Assembly (NCBI RefSeq): GCF_030345075.1
Contig: NZ_CP128361.1
Coordinates: 1,798,001 to 1,862,000, forward strand
Length of the DNA: 64,000 nucleotides
From: Solwaraspora sp. WMMA2065
GTDB taxonomy: Bacteria > Actinomycetota > Actinomycetes > Mycobacteriales > Micromonosporaceae
Reading direction: 5' to 3'
The position numbers were made by a program, and so were the translations under genes. Under the pieces are notes generated by a model. It was not told the DNA's origin, did not search any database, and saw nothing but the letters and a program-made list of their open reading frames with translations. Below are positions 18,160 to 26,994 of this stretch, piece by piece. Numbering within the stretch: position 1 is the stretch's first letter; the number at the start of each line of letters is the position of its first letter.

Positions 18160-18352
18160 TGCGCACGGGAGGCCCCGGATCTGTCGACGCAGGATGGCGA
18201 CCTCGTGCCGCAGTGCGAACGCCTCGGCCAGCGCGATGCTGCCGCCGCAGGACCGCTAGTCCCAGCACGGGCAGGCAGGCACCGCTGGAGACGCCGATCG
18301 GCGTCCGCTCGCGGACCCGGACACACGTGCGCAGCACCAGGCACATGCGCAT
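18160..18352 (-). mobile_element. Integrase-type (rve) transposase N-terminal fragment
   Basis: In two frames the minus strand gives MRMCLVLRTCVRVRER and then LAEAFALRHEVAILRRQ, the usual start of IS3/IS481-like integrase-core transposases (ALRHEVAVLRRQ). No catalytic core remains. It is a third, unrelated insertion-sequence relic within 600 bp. Confidence 0.55.
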
Positions 18353-18479
18353 CAACTGCCTACCATCACGACGGTGGTGGTCAGCCGGGATTGCTGCGAC
18401 CATGGCATCGCCTGCGCAGCTGTCCAGGGGCACCGCGCCTGTGGCCATCGCTCGTCTTCCAACCTATGAGGAGTTTGAC

Positions 18480-19379
18480 GTGACACCGTCCCAACTTCCT
18501 GCCGGCGCGCTACTCGACCGGTTCACCGAGCTGGCTGGTGAGCACCCGGAGCACCCCGCGTTCGTGGTGGCAGATCCGGACGGTGGCGAGGTCGTCTTCA
18601 GCTTCGCCGAGCTCGTCGCGTCGGCACACCGGTTCTCGGCCCACTTCAAGGATGCCGGTATCGGTCCGGGTGATGTGGTCGTCCTCGCTCCACAGAATCA
18701 CCCCTGCTACCTGAGCCTGGTCCTCGGCACCTGGTGGGCTGGGGCTGCGGTCCTGCCGATCAGCCCATCATTCACTAGTGACGACAGCGCCCTGTTGCTC
18801 GATGTCGTAGCCACGCGGCTCGGCAGACCGGTGCTGGTGGACGTCAAACCGCATCCGCAGTACGGCACGCTGGTGCTCGACGCCGGACCGACTGCTGCCT
18901 TCACCCTGCACGGTGAGCTGACACCGTCCCGACGCCCCACGGTAGACGAGGGCGACTCGTACCTCTTCATGACTTCTGGTGGCACTACTGGACTACCGAA
19001 GATCATGCCTTACCCGCTCCGCTGGGTCGGAAACGAACGAACGCCTTATGCTAATGCTGGACTCGGCAACCGCACTGGAGCAGCGACGGGTTTCCGGACC
19101 CGATTGATCTGCGGCAGCCTCCACCACACCGGCAACTTCACCGTCGCGATACATGTGCTTCTCACCGGCTCCAGTGTCATCATTATGACCAGGTTCGACG
19201 CAACCCTCGCCTGTGAACTGCTACGTCGACATGAAGTCTATTCACTCGGCCTCACCCCGTACTACATGATGCTGATTCTCGGTCTTCCGGACCTGGATCG
19301 CAGCGTCTTCGACGGAGTAGCCAGGATCACTCATGGCGCCGCGCCCTGTCCGCACTGGATCAAACAGGCGTGGATTGAA
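18480..19379 (+). pseudogene. Acyl-CoA ligase (AMP-forming), truncated
   Basis: GTG 18480 follows ATGAGGAG and opens an adenylate-forming enzyme of the fatty/bile-acid CoA ligase kind. The P-loop MTSGGTTGLPKI is present, as is ITHGAAPCPHWIKQAWIE, where the family normally goes on to W.GP....YGGTE. At that point (about 19362-19380) the sequence changes to the antisense of the heme oxygenase gene. The open frame runs on to 19907 but encodes only shadow sequence. The A8-A10 motifs with the catalytic lysine are missing, so it should be inactive. The remainder is not elsewhere in the window. Confidence 0.75.
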
Positions 19380-20000
19380 AGCATGTGCCGCCTCGGCTGC
19401 AATCCGGCGCTGCTCGTCGGCGTCCCACAGCGCGTCATCCAGCATCTCGAAATACCGCTTTCGGAACTCGTCGGCATCCGGAATCGCCGCGAAATCGTAC
19501 AGCTCGACGCCTGGACCGACGAGACCCTGATGCTCCGCCATCTTGTTCCGGAATACCTGGCCGCCGGCAAGGTCACCGACATACCGCACGTGGTGCTGCG
19601 CGATGTACCCCCCGGGCCATTCGGCCGCCAGCCTCCGAATCCAGGCGCAGTGCTCCTCCGTCGCCTCGTACGGCGCGATCCTGTGCATCCAATCCGGACC
19701 ATGGTAGAAGGCAAGGTCGCGTTGGATCGGCCCAAGCCGCTCGAGCTCAGGAAAGAGGAACGGTGCCGCGATCGGGTCGGCGCGGACCTGCTCGGCAGTC
19801 TCCTCGAAGGCGCGGAAGATGAAGTAGCGCTGGGTAACGAACTCCCCGAAGGCCTCCACCGGCAGGTCGCCGGCGAGCAGTGCGCTGAGGAACCGCCAGC
19901 GCCCTGACCGCCGATGCACGGCAATCAGGGCGTCATGGATCATCGCTGAGAGCGGAGGGCTCGTCGTCGTCACTGGGGCAGCCGATCCTCTCGTCGACAC
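19242..20000 (-). CDS. Biliverdin-producing heme oxygenase with altered C-terminus
   Basis: Converts heme to biliverdin, Fe2+ and CO. The likely heme-ligating histidine is in ALIAVHRRSGR (residue 29 from the GTG at 20000). The distal helix is visible as VRYVGDLAGGQVF, and QRYFIFRAFEETAEQ matches the family. Homology ends near AHAFNPRLF; the last 39 residues are read through the antisense of the truncated acyl-CoA ligase, because the native stop was lost in a rearrangement. A GTG at 19973 (AGAGGA upstream) is an alternative start. The core of about 210 residues is complete and may be active. Heme-iron release would suit the iron genes upstream. Confidence 0.75.
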   Translation of the reverse strand: MSTRGSAAPVTTTSPPLSAMIHDALIAVHRRSGRWRFLSALLAGDLPVEAFGEFVTQRYFIFRAFEETAEQVRADPIAAPFLFPELERLGPIQRDLAFYHGPDWMHRIAPYEATEEHCAWIRRLAAEWPGGYIAQHHVRYVGDLAGGQVFRNKMAEHQGLVGPGVELYDFAAIPDADEFRKRYFEMLDDALWDADEQRRIAAEAAHAFNPRLFDPVRTGRGAMSDPGYSVEDAAIQVRKTENQHHVVRGEAE

Positions 20001-20430
20001 GATACGGCCACAATCATAGGTCCGTCCACGACGGCCGGACCAGAGTCGACACCCTCACCTCGGTTGACCGAAGGTCATGTTGTCCTGAACGGTCGGCGGA
20101 GCCTACCCTGGGCCCATTCTAATCAGGTGCCGGTCCACGGCGTCGGGCCAGTCACCAGCGCCCTGGCGTGTACCACCGTCTGTATATCGTTGTCGACCAT
20201 CGACTCGCTCAGGTACGGCCAGCCGGCACTACGGGCACGGGCCGCCGATCGGCTGCTACCCAACAGCCCTGCCCCGGACACGCGTAGTAGTGACATTGCC
20301 GGACCACGATTCGGCCGAACCGGTACGACAGTACCTGATCGGTCTGGGTCAGCCTCCTCATCGCAGTTGGGGAGGCTTCTCCCTGGCCGGCACGCTGAAC
20401 GCAGCGGCTGTTGGTTGCCATCTGCTCGTG
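20001..20430. other. Intergenic stretch without a recognisable gene
   Basis: Short open frames exist on both strands but none has a recognisable family motif or a convincing ribosome site. It lies in the scar zone and may be degraded sequence. Confidence 0.5.
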
Positions 20431-20461
20431 GTGAGACGCCGGGCTGATGCCGGCGTCTCAC
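20431..20461. terminator. Hairpin downstream of the DUF981 gene
   Basis: GTGAGACGCCGG and its exact complement enclose a seven-base loop. It is 45 bp beyond the stop of the minus-strand DUF981 gene, a usual terminator position. Confidence 0.65.
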
Positions 20462-20506
20462 GGGTCGCGGCGGATTCGTTTCGTGGTCAGGCCGGATGCA
20501 GGCTGA

Positions 20507-21241
20507 TCAGATTCGGTACTCCGTACCGAGACGGAGGTTGATATCCAGGCCGGCGTGGGTGTAGTAGTTCAAAATGCTGAACAGGGCGAAGACCAGTCCG
20601 CTGCCAAACCAGAGCCACCGCGCGGCGGTGAGCAGCCAGCCCGGACGCAGGCGGCTCAGCGGCGCCAGGATGGCACCGAGGCCGGCAGCCAGGTAGAGCA
20701 GCACGAAGAAGGTGTTCTCCACAAGTGGATAGCCGTTGAGCAGCCCGGTGACGGGTTCGGCGGCCGGCGCGCCGCCCACGATCTCGAACCGTGCGATGGC
20801 GGCGGCACAGGCAATCAGGACGCCGCCGAGTCCGATGACGACCACGGCGACCGGGGTGAGGTCCACCTGTTGCAGACCGGCGAGGTCGCCACGCAGGTGC
20901 CAGAGGTAGACCGCAGCGGCGAGCAGCAAGACGCCCAGGATCAGGCACGGCTCGCCGAAGATGAAGTTGAGCGGCGGGTTGACGGTCAACGGCCAGGTGG
21001 TCGCCATCAGCGCGCCCAGCGGCGCGAGGACCAGGCCGAGCGCGCCGAGCACCACCGCCCACAGCCGCGGGTCGAAGGTGCCACCGGCCGGTGCCACCGC
21101 CACCGGCCGGTCCTGCGCTGGATCGGGATCCGGGTTGCGGAAAGCCGGCAGGGCGGCTGCGGCCGCCCGCCGAAGCAGAAGCGACACCAGGATCAATGCC
21201 AGCCCGGCGACCACTCCCATGGACGTGTTGTAGAGAATCAC
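20507..21241 (-). CDS. DUF981 family integral membrane protein
   Basis: 244 residues with about seven hydrophobic helices. Characteristic stretches are GVVAGLALILVSLLLRR near the start, PPLNFIFGEPCLILGVLLL in the middle and LFSILNYYTHAGLDINLR near the end. The function of DUF981 is unknown. GTG 21241 is preceded by GAGGGAGGGCAC. It stands alone between pseudogenes and is the only apparently intact gene between 20.0 and 23.8 kb. Confidence 0.75.
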   Translation of the reverse strand: MILYNTSMGVVAGLALILVSLLLRRAAAAALPAFRNPDPDPAQDRPVAVAPAGGTFDPRLWAVVLGALGLVLAPLGALMATTWPLTVNPPLNFIFGEPCLILGVLLLAAAVYLWHLRGDLAGLQQVDLTPVAVVVIGLGGVLIACAAAIARFEIVGGAPAAEPVTGLLNGYPLVENTFFVLLYLAAGLGAILAPLSRLRPGWLLTAARWLWFGSGLVFALFSILNYYTHAGLDINLRLGTEYRI

Positions 21242-21984
21242 GTGCCCTCCCTCATGTGGTGTCGACCCTTGCCTGGGATCGGTGCCTCGTCGGCATCCGC
21301 CCGTCACCATGACCGCGGCCGCCGCCGCCTGGGCAGCGGCACTGCACGGTCGGATCCGCCCGGTCTTGCGCAACCGCGACGGCGAGCGATTCCCTGCTGC
21401 CCGCGCGGCGGTCGCCGGCTGTCGGCGTGTCGCGGTCCGGGAGTCGCTCATCGAGTTCGGGAATCTGGCCCAGGTGGCACCGGCTGGAGCGGATCCGCGT
21501 GGCGATCCATCCGTGACCACAGTGGTCGCGGGTCCGCGTCGCATCCAACCAATGGTCAGCCGGGCTGTAACCACATAGCCACTTTACGTAGCATCACCCT
21601 GCTTACGCCAGGGCTTTGGCGAGGCCGACTTGATCATCCACAGTGACACTTGGTGGAACGCCAGGTGACCTGCCGGCGACTCGACTTCGAGACGGGCGAC
21701 GGCGACGACCTTGGACGCATCGCCGCGCCGTGGTCCACCTACCGACCGACCACCGGTCCGCCCGGGCCGGGGCCGAGGCATGCTGTCCTGTCAGCACAGC
21801 CCATACCAGACGGCAAGGAGACCGCCATGCGACATCGAGCGACGGTCACTACCGACTCCGCGCTTCTGGCCGCTACTGCGACGGCCGCGACCGCGACGGC
21901 CTGAGTCAGTCCCCGGTTTCCTGGGAACTGATCGGCCACCGTTGGTCCACCCGATGCCAGCCGCCGCTTCCGTGCCTTACCGGT
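21242..21984. other. Intergenic/eroded stretch; one tiny ORF at 21829-21904
   Basis: No gene is recognised. A 24-codon frame on the plus strand (ATG 21829, stop at 21904) has a good AAGGAGACC ribosome site and reads like the first part of a signal peptide (TDSALLAATATAATATA), so it may be the start of a lost secreted-protein gene. Confidence 0.4.
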
Positions 21985-22449
21985 CCCCTCGGAGAGCACC
22001 GGGACCGCCGTGACCGCCAGCGAGACAGCCAGCATCAGTGTCAATGCCGTGGGCGACGCCTCGCCCCGCAGGTCGGCGCCGCCCACCGTCAGCACCCACG
22101 CCGCGAGCAGTACGCCGGACAGCATGGCCGGCAGGGAGGACCCCGCCGACAACCAGGCCACGGCTCGACCAGAGAGCCGTTCGCCACCCTGCCGAATGCC
22201 ATGGGCGGCACTCACCAGGAACAGGGCGAGGCCGAAGTGCCCCGGGAACTCGAGCGCCTCCCGCCCTGCGGTATCCGGCCCGCCCCAGCCCACCTGTGAC
22301 ACCAGCACTTCGCCCAGCAGCAGGCAGCAGGTGATCTCAAGGACGATCTCCGGCTGCTTGAGCCTCCCCGCCAGTCAGCGCCCCACCGCAGCCGTAACCA
22401 GCACGCCGGCGGGCACGAGCGCCAGCGTGCCAGCTGTGAGCGCGTCCAA
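21985..22449 (-). pseudogene. Cation/proton antiporter (CPA2-like), N-terminal remnant with in-frame stop
   Basis: TTG 22449 follows GGGAGG and opens ALTAGTLALVPAGVLVTAAV, then meets a TGA (22375-22377). The same frame continues with LAGRLKQPEIVLEITCCLLL, FGLALFLVSAAHG and SLAVTAVPVLS, the first helices of Na+/H+ or K+/H+ antiporters. Normal members have about 400 residues or more; everything after the fifth helix is missing. The normally conserved gEI.aGi.LGP segment is degenerate, which supports real decay. Confidence 0.6.
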
Positions 22450-22494
22450 CCGCGCCTCCCTGTCGGAGTGTCGACTGAGGTCGACCTCTTCGGT

Positions 22495-23689
22495 TCAGCG
22501 CCCGGGTGCGAGAGCTGACAGCCACTTCTCGGCCGGGGTCAACGGGACGGGTGTGGGGCGTTCGACCACCGTCGTCAGCTCAACCCGCCGGCCCTCTGCC
22601 GTCGACCGGAGCAGAGCGGTCATGATGTCGAGTACGTGCAGCGCCATCTCACCGCTGGCCCGTGGCGGACGCATCTCGTCGGACCGGACCAGGTCGATCA
22701 GGCCGACCTCCCCCGGGAGGCGGCGACATATCCGGCCCGCGGTTCAAGGGAACGCCAGCCGGGGCCGTCGAGCGCGAAGAGGCGAACCTCGCCGTCGAAG
22801 GTGTTCGGGTCGGGTACGGCGAGGGTGCCCTTCTCCCCCTGCACCTCGATCGGCGCGGCTGTCGTCGCGACACCGTCGAAGCTGGTCGTGAGAGTCGTCA
22901 GGGCACCGCCCGCATGTTCCAGCACACCGGTCACGTGGGTCGGCACCTCGACCGGGATCCGCTGCCCGACGCGGGGGCCCGAACCGATGACCCGGACGTC
23001 ACGCAGCTGGCTGGCCGCCCCGATTACCGCACGGACCGGCCCGAGCAGGTGGACCAGCGCCGCAAGGTAGTACGGCCCCATGTCCAGCAGCGGGCCGCCA
23101 CCCGGGGCGTAGTAGAAGTCGGGGTCAGGGTGCCAGCGCTCGTGTCCTGGGGTGACCATGACGGCCGACGCAAAGAGCGGGCGCCCGATCAGTCCACCGT
23201 CGATCGCCGCTCGGGCGGTCTGCGTACCGGTGCCCAGGACGGTGTCCGGCGCGCAACCGACGCGGACGCCGGCCGACGCCGCCCGCTCGATGATCGACCG
23301 TCCCTGCGGGAACGTGACGGTGAGCGGCTTCTCGACGTAGACGTTCCGGCCGGCGTCGATCGCCGCGCCGGAGATCTCGGCGTGCGCCGCTGGGACCGTG
23401 AGGTTGAGTACGGTCGTCACGTGGGGGTGATGGAGTAGTCGCTCGACGCTCACCGCCTCGGCACCGGGAATCGCGGCGGCGGCAGCGACGGCGCGGGCCG
23501 CGTCCAGGTCGGCTGCACGATGAGGTCGGTGCCGGCCAGTTCGGCGGCGTCGGCGTAGATCTGCGTCGACTCCTCGACCCGTACCGCGTATCCGCTGCGT
23601 TCGAGGAACGGGATGAACAATTCCGTCGCCTCGACCGGCCGGTGCCCTTCCCACCCGCCTCGGACGACAAGGGCTCTCCACAGCGCCAC
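22495..23689 (-). pseudogene. thuA::gfo/idh deletion fusion, frameshifted
   Basis: GTG 23689 with GGGAGGGAG opens a ThuA-like glutamine-amidotransferase fold (RALVVRGGWEGHRPVEATEL, IYADAAELAGTDLIVQ). After about 55 residues, near 23522, it jumps to a different frame and a different protein: a Gfo/Idh/MocA oxidoreductase starting mid-Rossmann at ADLDAARAVAAAAAIPGAEA, with DAGRNVYVEKPLTV. Near 22715 a run of five G shifts the frame again; the proper end (GEVGLIDLVRSDEMRPPRAS ... WLSALAPGR) closes at 22495. ThuA and Gfo/Idh genes are often adjacent, so a single internal deletion explains the fusion. The NAD-binding GxGxxG is lost. Confidence 0.7.
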
Positions 23690-23863
23690 GCCCGCTCCCT
23701 CCCCCGGTCCGTCGCCTGCGGGCCTCCGCTGCCGCCAGCAGACGCCCACAGCTTCCGATCATCGACAACCGTACCCGGCCACCGTATGTCAGCCCTCGCC
23801 CGTGATGACCTGATCTGCTGGCGGTCGGCGAGCAGGAACCAGTGAAACCGACGATCATCACCA

Positions 23864-26470
23864 ATGATGCTGGAAGATTCACGACACCTGCCCCATGTCG
23901 CGACGCCGACCTACGCTGTTTATCCCTGCGACATCAATCTGAATGACTCGCCAGACGCAGATGACTACATCAGTCGATACCATTGGTCAATGAAGTGGCG
24001 ACTGCTGATCGTCGCAGTTCTGATCCTGGTGGTCGGTGTCGAGGGCGTCCTGGCATGGCTGTTCCTGCGCATCGGTCTCGGGCAGAGTGATCAGGTAGCG
24101 TCCGTGCTGAGCCTGCTGTTGGCGGTCATCACCGCCACGGCGACCGTGACCGGGGCACTGCGCCAACGGGACCGGGGCACGAACCTGGCCACCACCCCGG
24201 TCCCCGCGCAACTCGAGGCGGCCACGCGGTACTTCACCGGCCGGGCCGCCGAGGTCGCGCGGCTCGCCGGGCAGCTACGTCGATCCACCACGGCGCCCAC
24301 CGTGGTACTGATCTCCGGGACCGCAGGAGTGGGTAAGACCGCGCTGGCCATGCACTGGGCTCATCGGAGCCGCGTGCATTTCCCCCACGGACAACTGCAC
24401 GTGAACCTGCAGGGTTACCACCCCGATCAGGCCGTACCGCCACGCGACGCCCTGGCAGTCTTCCTCTCCGGTCTCGGTGTCGCCGGCCCGTCGATTCCGG
24501 AGGGTCTCGACGAACGCACCGCGCTGTACCGCAGTCTGGTCGCCGGCCGTCGGATACTCGTCGTGCTCGACAACGCGGCCTCGGCGGACCAGGTCCGTCC
24601 GCTGCTTCCCGGCACCGGGCCGTCCATGGTCCTGATCACCAGCCGGGACACTCTCGCCGGCCTGTCGGCCACCACCGACGTCACCCGGATCAGTCTGTCC
24701 CGGATGCCGGACACGGACTCACTGGCCCTGCTGAGCAAACTGGTCGGCACGCGAGCCGAGGCCGAGCCGGCTGCTCTTCGCGCGGTGGCCGACGGCTGCT
24801 CCGGGCTCCCGCTCGCCCTGCGCATCGCCGCGCAGCGGCTGGCGGAGAATCCAGCCGAGCCCTTGGCACAGCTTGCGCAGGAACTCGTCGAGACTACGGC
24901 GATGACCGCACTGAGCCCTACCGGGGACTCGTACGGGGCGATCCGAACGGTCTTCTCCTGGTCGTACCGCAGGCTCCCGGGCGAGGCCGAGCGACGCGCG
25001 TTGCGGATGATCGGTGTGCATCCCGGGCCCGACTTCGACGCGTACGCGGTGGCGGCGCTGACGTCCACCACGCTGGGCGAGTCGCGGCGCCTGTTGACCG
25101 AGCTCGCACGGGCGAATCTGGTCGAGCCACGGGGCGACGGGCGCTTCGCCCTGCACGACCTGCTCCGCCAGTACGCACTGGACCTCGCCGGCCAGGAGAA
25201 TTCGGTGGACGAGGCACGCCGCCGGCTGTTCGACCACTACCTCGCGAGCACCTCGGTCGCCATCGGCGTGTCATACCCGTCACTACGCACCGCGCTGCCT
25301 GCGGTTGCCTCGTCCGCCGCCGAGATCCCTGAACTGCTCGGACCCGAGACCGCCCGGGCCTGGCTTCAACGAGAGATACCGGTGCTGGTGCGCGTGGTCA
25401 CCACCGCTGAACGCCACCTACCCCGGCACGCTGTCGACCTGGCCAGGACTCTCAGCCGACACCTGGACACCATCGGCATGCTGCCAACATCGACCGCCGT
25501 TCACGAGGCCGCGGTACGGGCCGCGACACGCCTCGACGATCCGGCGGCGTTCGGTGCCGCGTTGCACGACCTGGCGGCCGTCGAGCTTCGACGAAGTCGG
25601 TACGGCCCGACGCGTGAGTACGGGCAACGGGCGTTGGCCGCCGCGCGCAGGGCGAACGACAGCCGCGGCCAGGCGAGTGTGCTGCTGCTGCTCGGCCTGG
25701 CCGCCTTCTGGCAGGGCGAGCGGGCGCGGGCCATGGCGGGCTACCGTGAGGCACTCGACCTGGCAGTGGCGGCAGGTGACGAGCCGCTGCAGGGAAGGAT
25801 CTGGTACGGCATCGGCACTGTCCTGCACGATCAGCAGAAGCGCGCTGCGGCAGCCGACGCCTACCGGAAGGCCCTCGATCTGGCCGTTCGACACCGCGAC
25901 GAGCAGGCCGAGGCGGCAGCACACTCAGGGCTGGGCAGGGTCGCCGCGGTGGAGCGACAGGCCGATGAGGCGACCGGGCACCACACGCGTGCGATCGACA
26001 TGCTGAGCCGGCTGGGAGACCGGACCATGCTTGTCGGTGCGTTCTGGGAGCATGCGGACTCCTTGCGGGACCTGGACCAGCTCGGGTCGGCTCGGGACCG
26101 GTACGAGCAGGCGCTCGATCTCGCTCAGGAGTTGGGGGATCCAGGCAGTTGCGCGTTGATTCTCAACGCCCTGGCGGAGACGCTCCTGCGACAGGGTCGG
26201 CGTCTGGCCGCGCGGCGGGCATACGAGCGGGCGGCGGTGGCGGCGGCCGGCTGCCCTGACGACATCGCGCTCGCCGAGGCCTACCACGGCCTGGCGGGAA
26301 TCTGCGTGACGTGCCACCGTCGGACGGCAGCGTGGCGCTACGCCACCGAGGCTCGGAGACTCTACGCTCTGCACAATCACCCTGCGGCATCGACGCTCGA
26401 CGACTTCATCCAGCAGCGCCTGCGACGAACTCGCGTCACGGGTCGGGCGTCCAGGGCCGAGTCGTCCTGA
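23864..26470 (+). CDS. Membrane-anchored STAND/NB-ARC ATPase with TPR repeats
   Basis: 868 residues. Two membrane helices occupy about 44-100 (LLIVAVLILVVGVEGVLAWL and a second), then an NB-ARC ATPase with P-loop ISGTAGVGKTAL, Walker B RRILVVLDNA, and GLPLALRIAAQRL. A winged-helix-like region ends near residue 450 and TPR-type repeats fill the rest (HDLAAVELRRSRYGPTREYG, GYREALDLAVAAGDE). This is the AfsR core without the DNA-binding SARP domain. It is probably a signalling switch at the membrane. The start is uncertain: ATG 23864 or ATG 23990, neither with a ribosome site. It precedes the SARP gene on the same strand and may act on it. Confidence 0.75.
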   Translation: MMLEDSRHLPHVATPTYAVYPCDINLNDSPDADDYISRYHWSMKWRLLIVAVLILVVGVEGVLAWLFLRIGLGQSDQVASVLSLLLAVITATATVTGALRQRDRGTNLATTPVPAQLEAATRYFTGRAAEVARLAGQLRRSTTAPTVVLISGTAGVGKTALAMHWAHRSRVHFPHGQLHVNLQGYHPDQAVPPRDALAVFLSGLGVAGPSIPEGLDERTALYRSLVAGRRILVVLDNAASADQVRPLLPGTGPSMVLITSRDTLAGLSATTDVTRISLSRMPDTDSLALLSKLVGTRAEAEPAALRAVADGCSGLPLALRIAAQRLAENPAEPLAQLAQELVETTAMTALSPTGDSYGAIRTVFSWSYRRLPGEAERRALRMIGVHPGPDFDAYAVAALTSTTLGESRRLLTELARANLVEPRGDGRFALHDLLRQYALDLAGQENSVDEARRRLFDHYLASTSVAIGVSYPSLRTALPAVASSAAEIPELLGPETARAWLQREIPVLVRVVTTAERHLPRHAVDLARTLSRHLDTIGMLPTSTAVHEAAVRAATRLDDPAAFGAALHDLAAVELRRSRYGPTREYGQRALAAARRANDSRGQASVLLLLGLAAFWQGERARAMAGYREALDLAVAAGDEPLQGRIWYGIGTVLHDQQKRAAAADAYRKALDLAVRHRDEQAEAAAHSGLGRVAAVERQADEATGHHTRAIDMLSRLGDRTMLVGAFWEHADSLRDLDQLGSARDRYEQALDLAQELGDPGSCALILNALAETLLRQGRRLAARRAYERAAVAAAGCPDDIALAEAYHGLAGICVTCHRRTAAWRYATEARRLYALHNHPAASTLDDFIQQRLRRTRVTGRASRAESS

Positions 26471-26994
26471 CCGACTCGCCGCGCTCGGTCGACCCTGCTG
26501 AGACTCACCAGCCGGGTGCTGCGGCGGTCACCGCCGCCCCCGGCCCACCCCCGACTACCCCCGGCCCAGGTCGAGGAACGGGCGGCACCACCGGCCGAGC
26601 GTGCTGCCGGAGATGAATCAGGATGCACCTGCGGCCCGACGCCATCGGACACACCAGGATGACCGCCGCTGGTAACCGGCACCACACCGTGACGACCGTC
26701 AGTCAGAAAAGATCATTTATCGATGATTGGCTGTGGATATCTCCAGAACTAATGCCACAGCACCATTCGGCACAGTACCCGGTGCCGCCTCTTCGAACAC
26801 AGTCGCGCTATGGAAGCATGCGGTTACTAATGATAGACTTTCGTGAATCTTCGGGATCTTGGATTATTGCTGCAATTTCCGCTCGACGACGGTTTTGACG
26901 ACCACAAGAAGAGGCGGTAACCACGATTCAGCCTCAGGGAACGACGGGTCGACGACACCGCAGACGAACCGGAGTGACTACCGGAGGTAACAGC
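26471..26994. other. Regulatory-looking intergenic region upstream of the SARP gene
   Basis: 524 bp without a recognisable gene. From about 26700 to 26890 the DNA is clearly AT-richer than the rest of the window, as is common for promoter regions of pathway-specific regulators. I could not pick a single best promoter. Confidence 0.45.

Noticed and set aside
20064-20541. Several 60-130 codon frames on both strands, considered as small genes
   Set aside because: No motif, no ribosome site, and frames overlap each other; nothing supports one over another.
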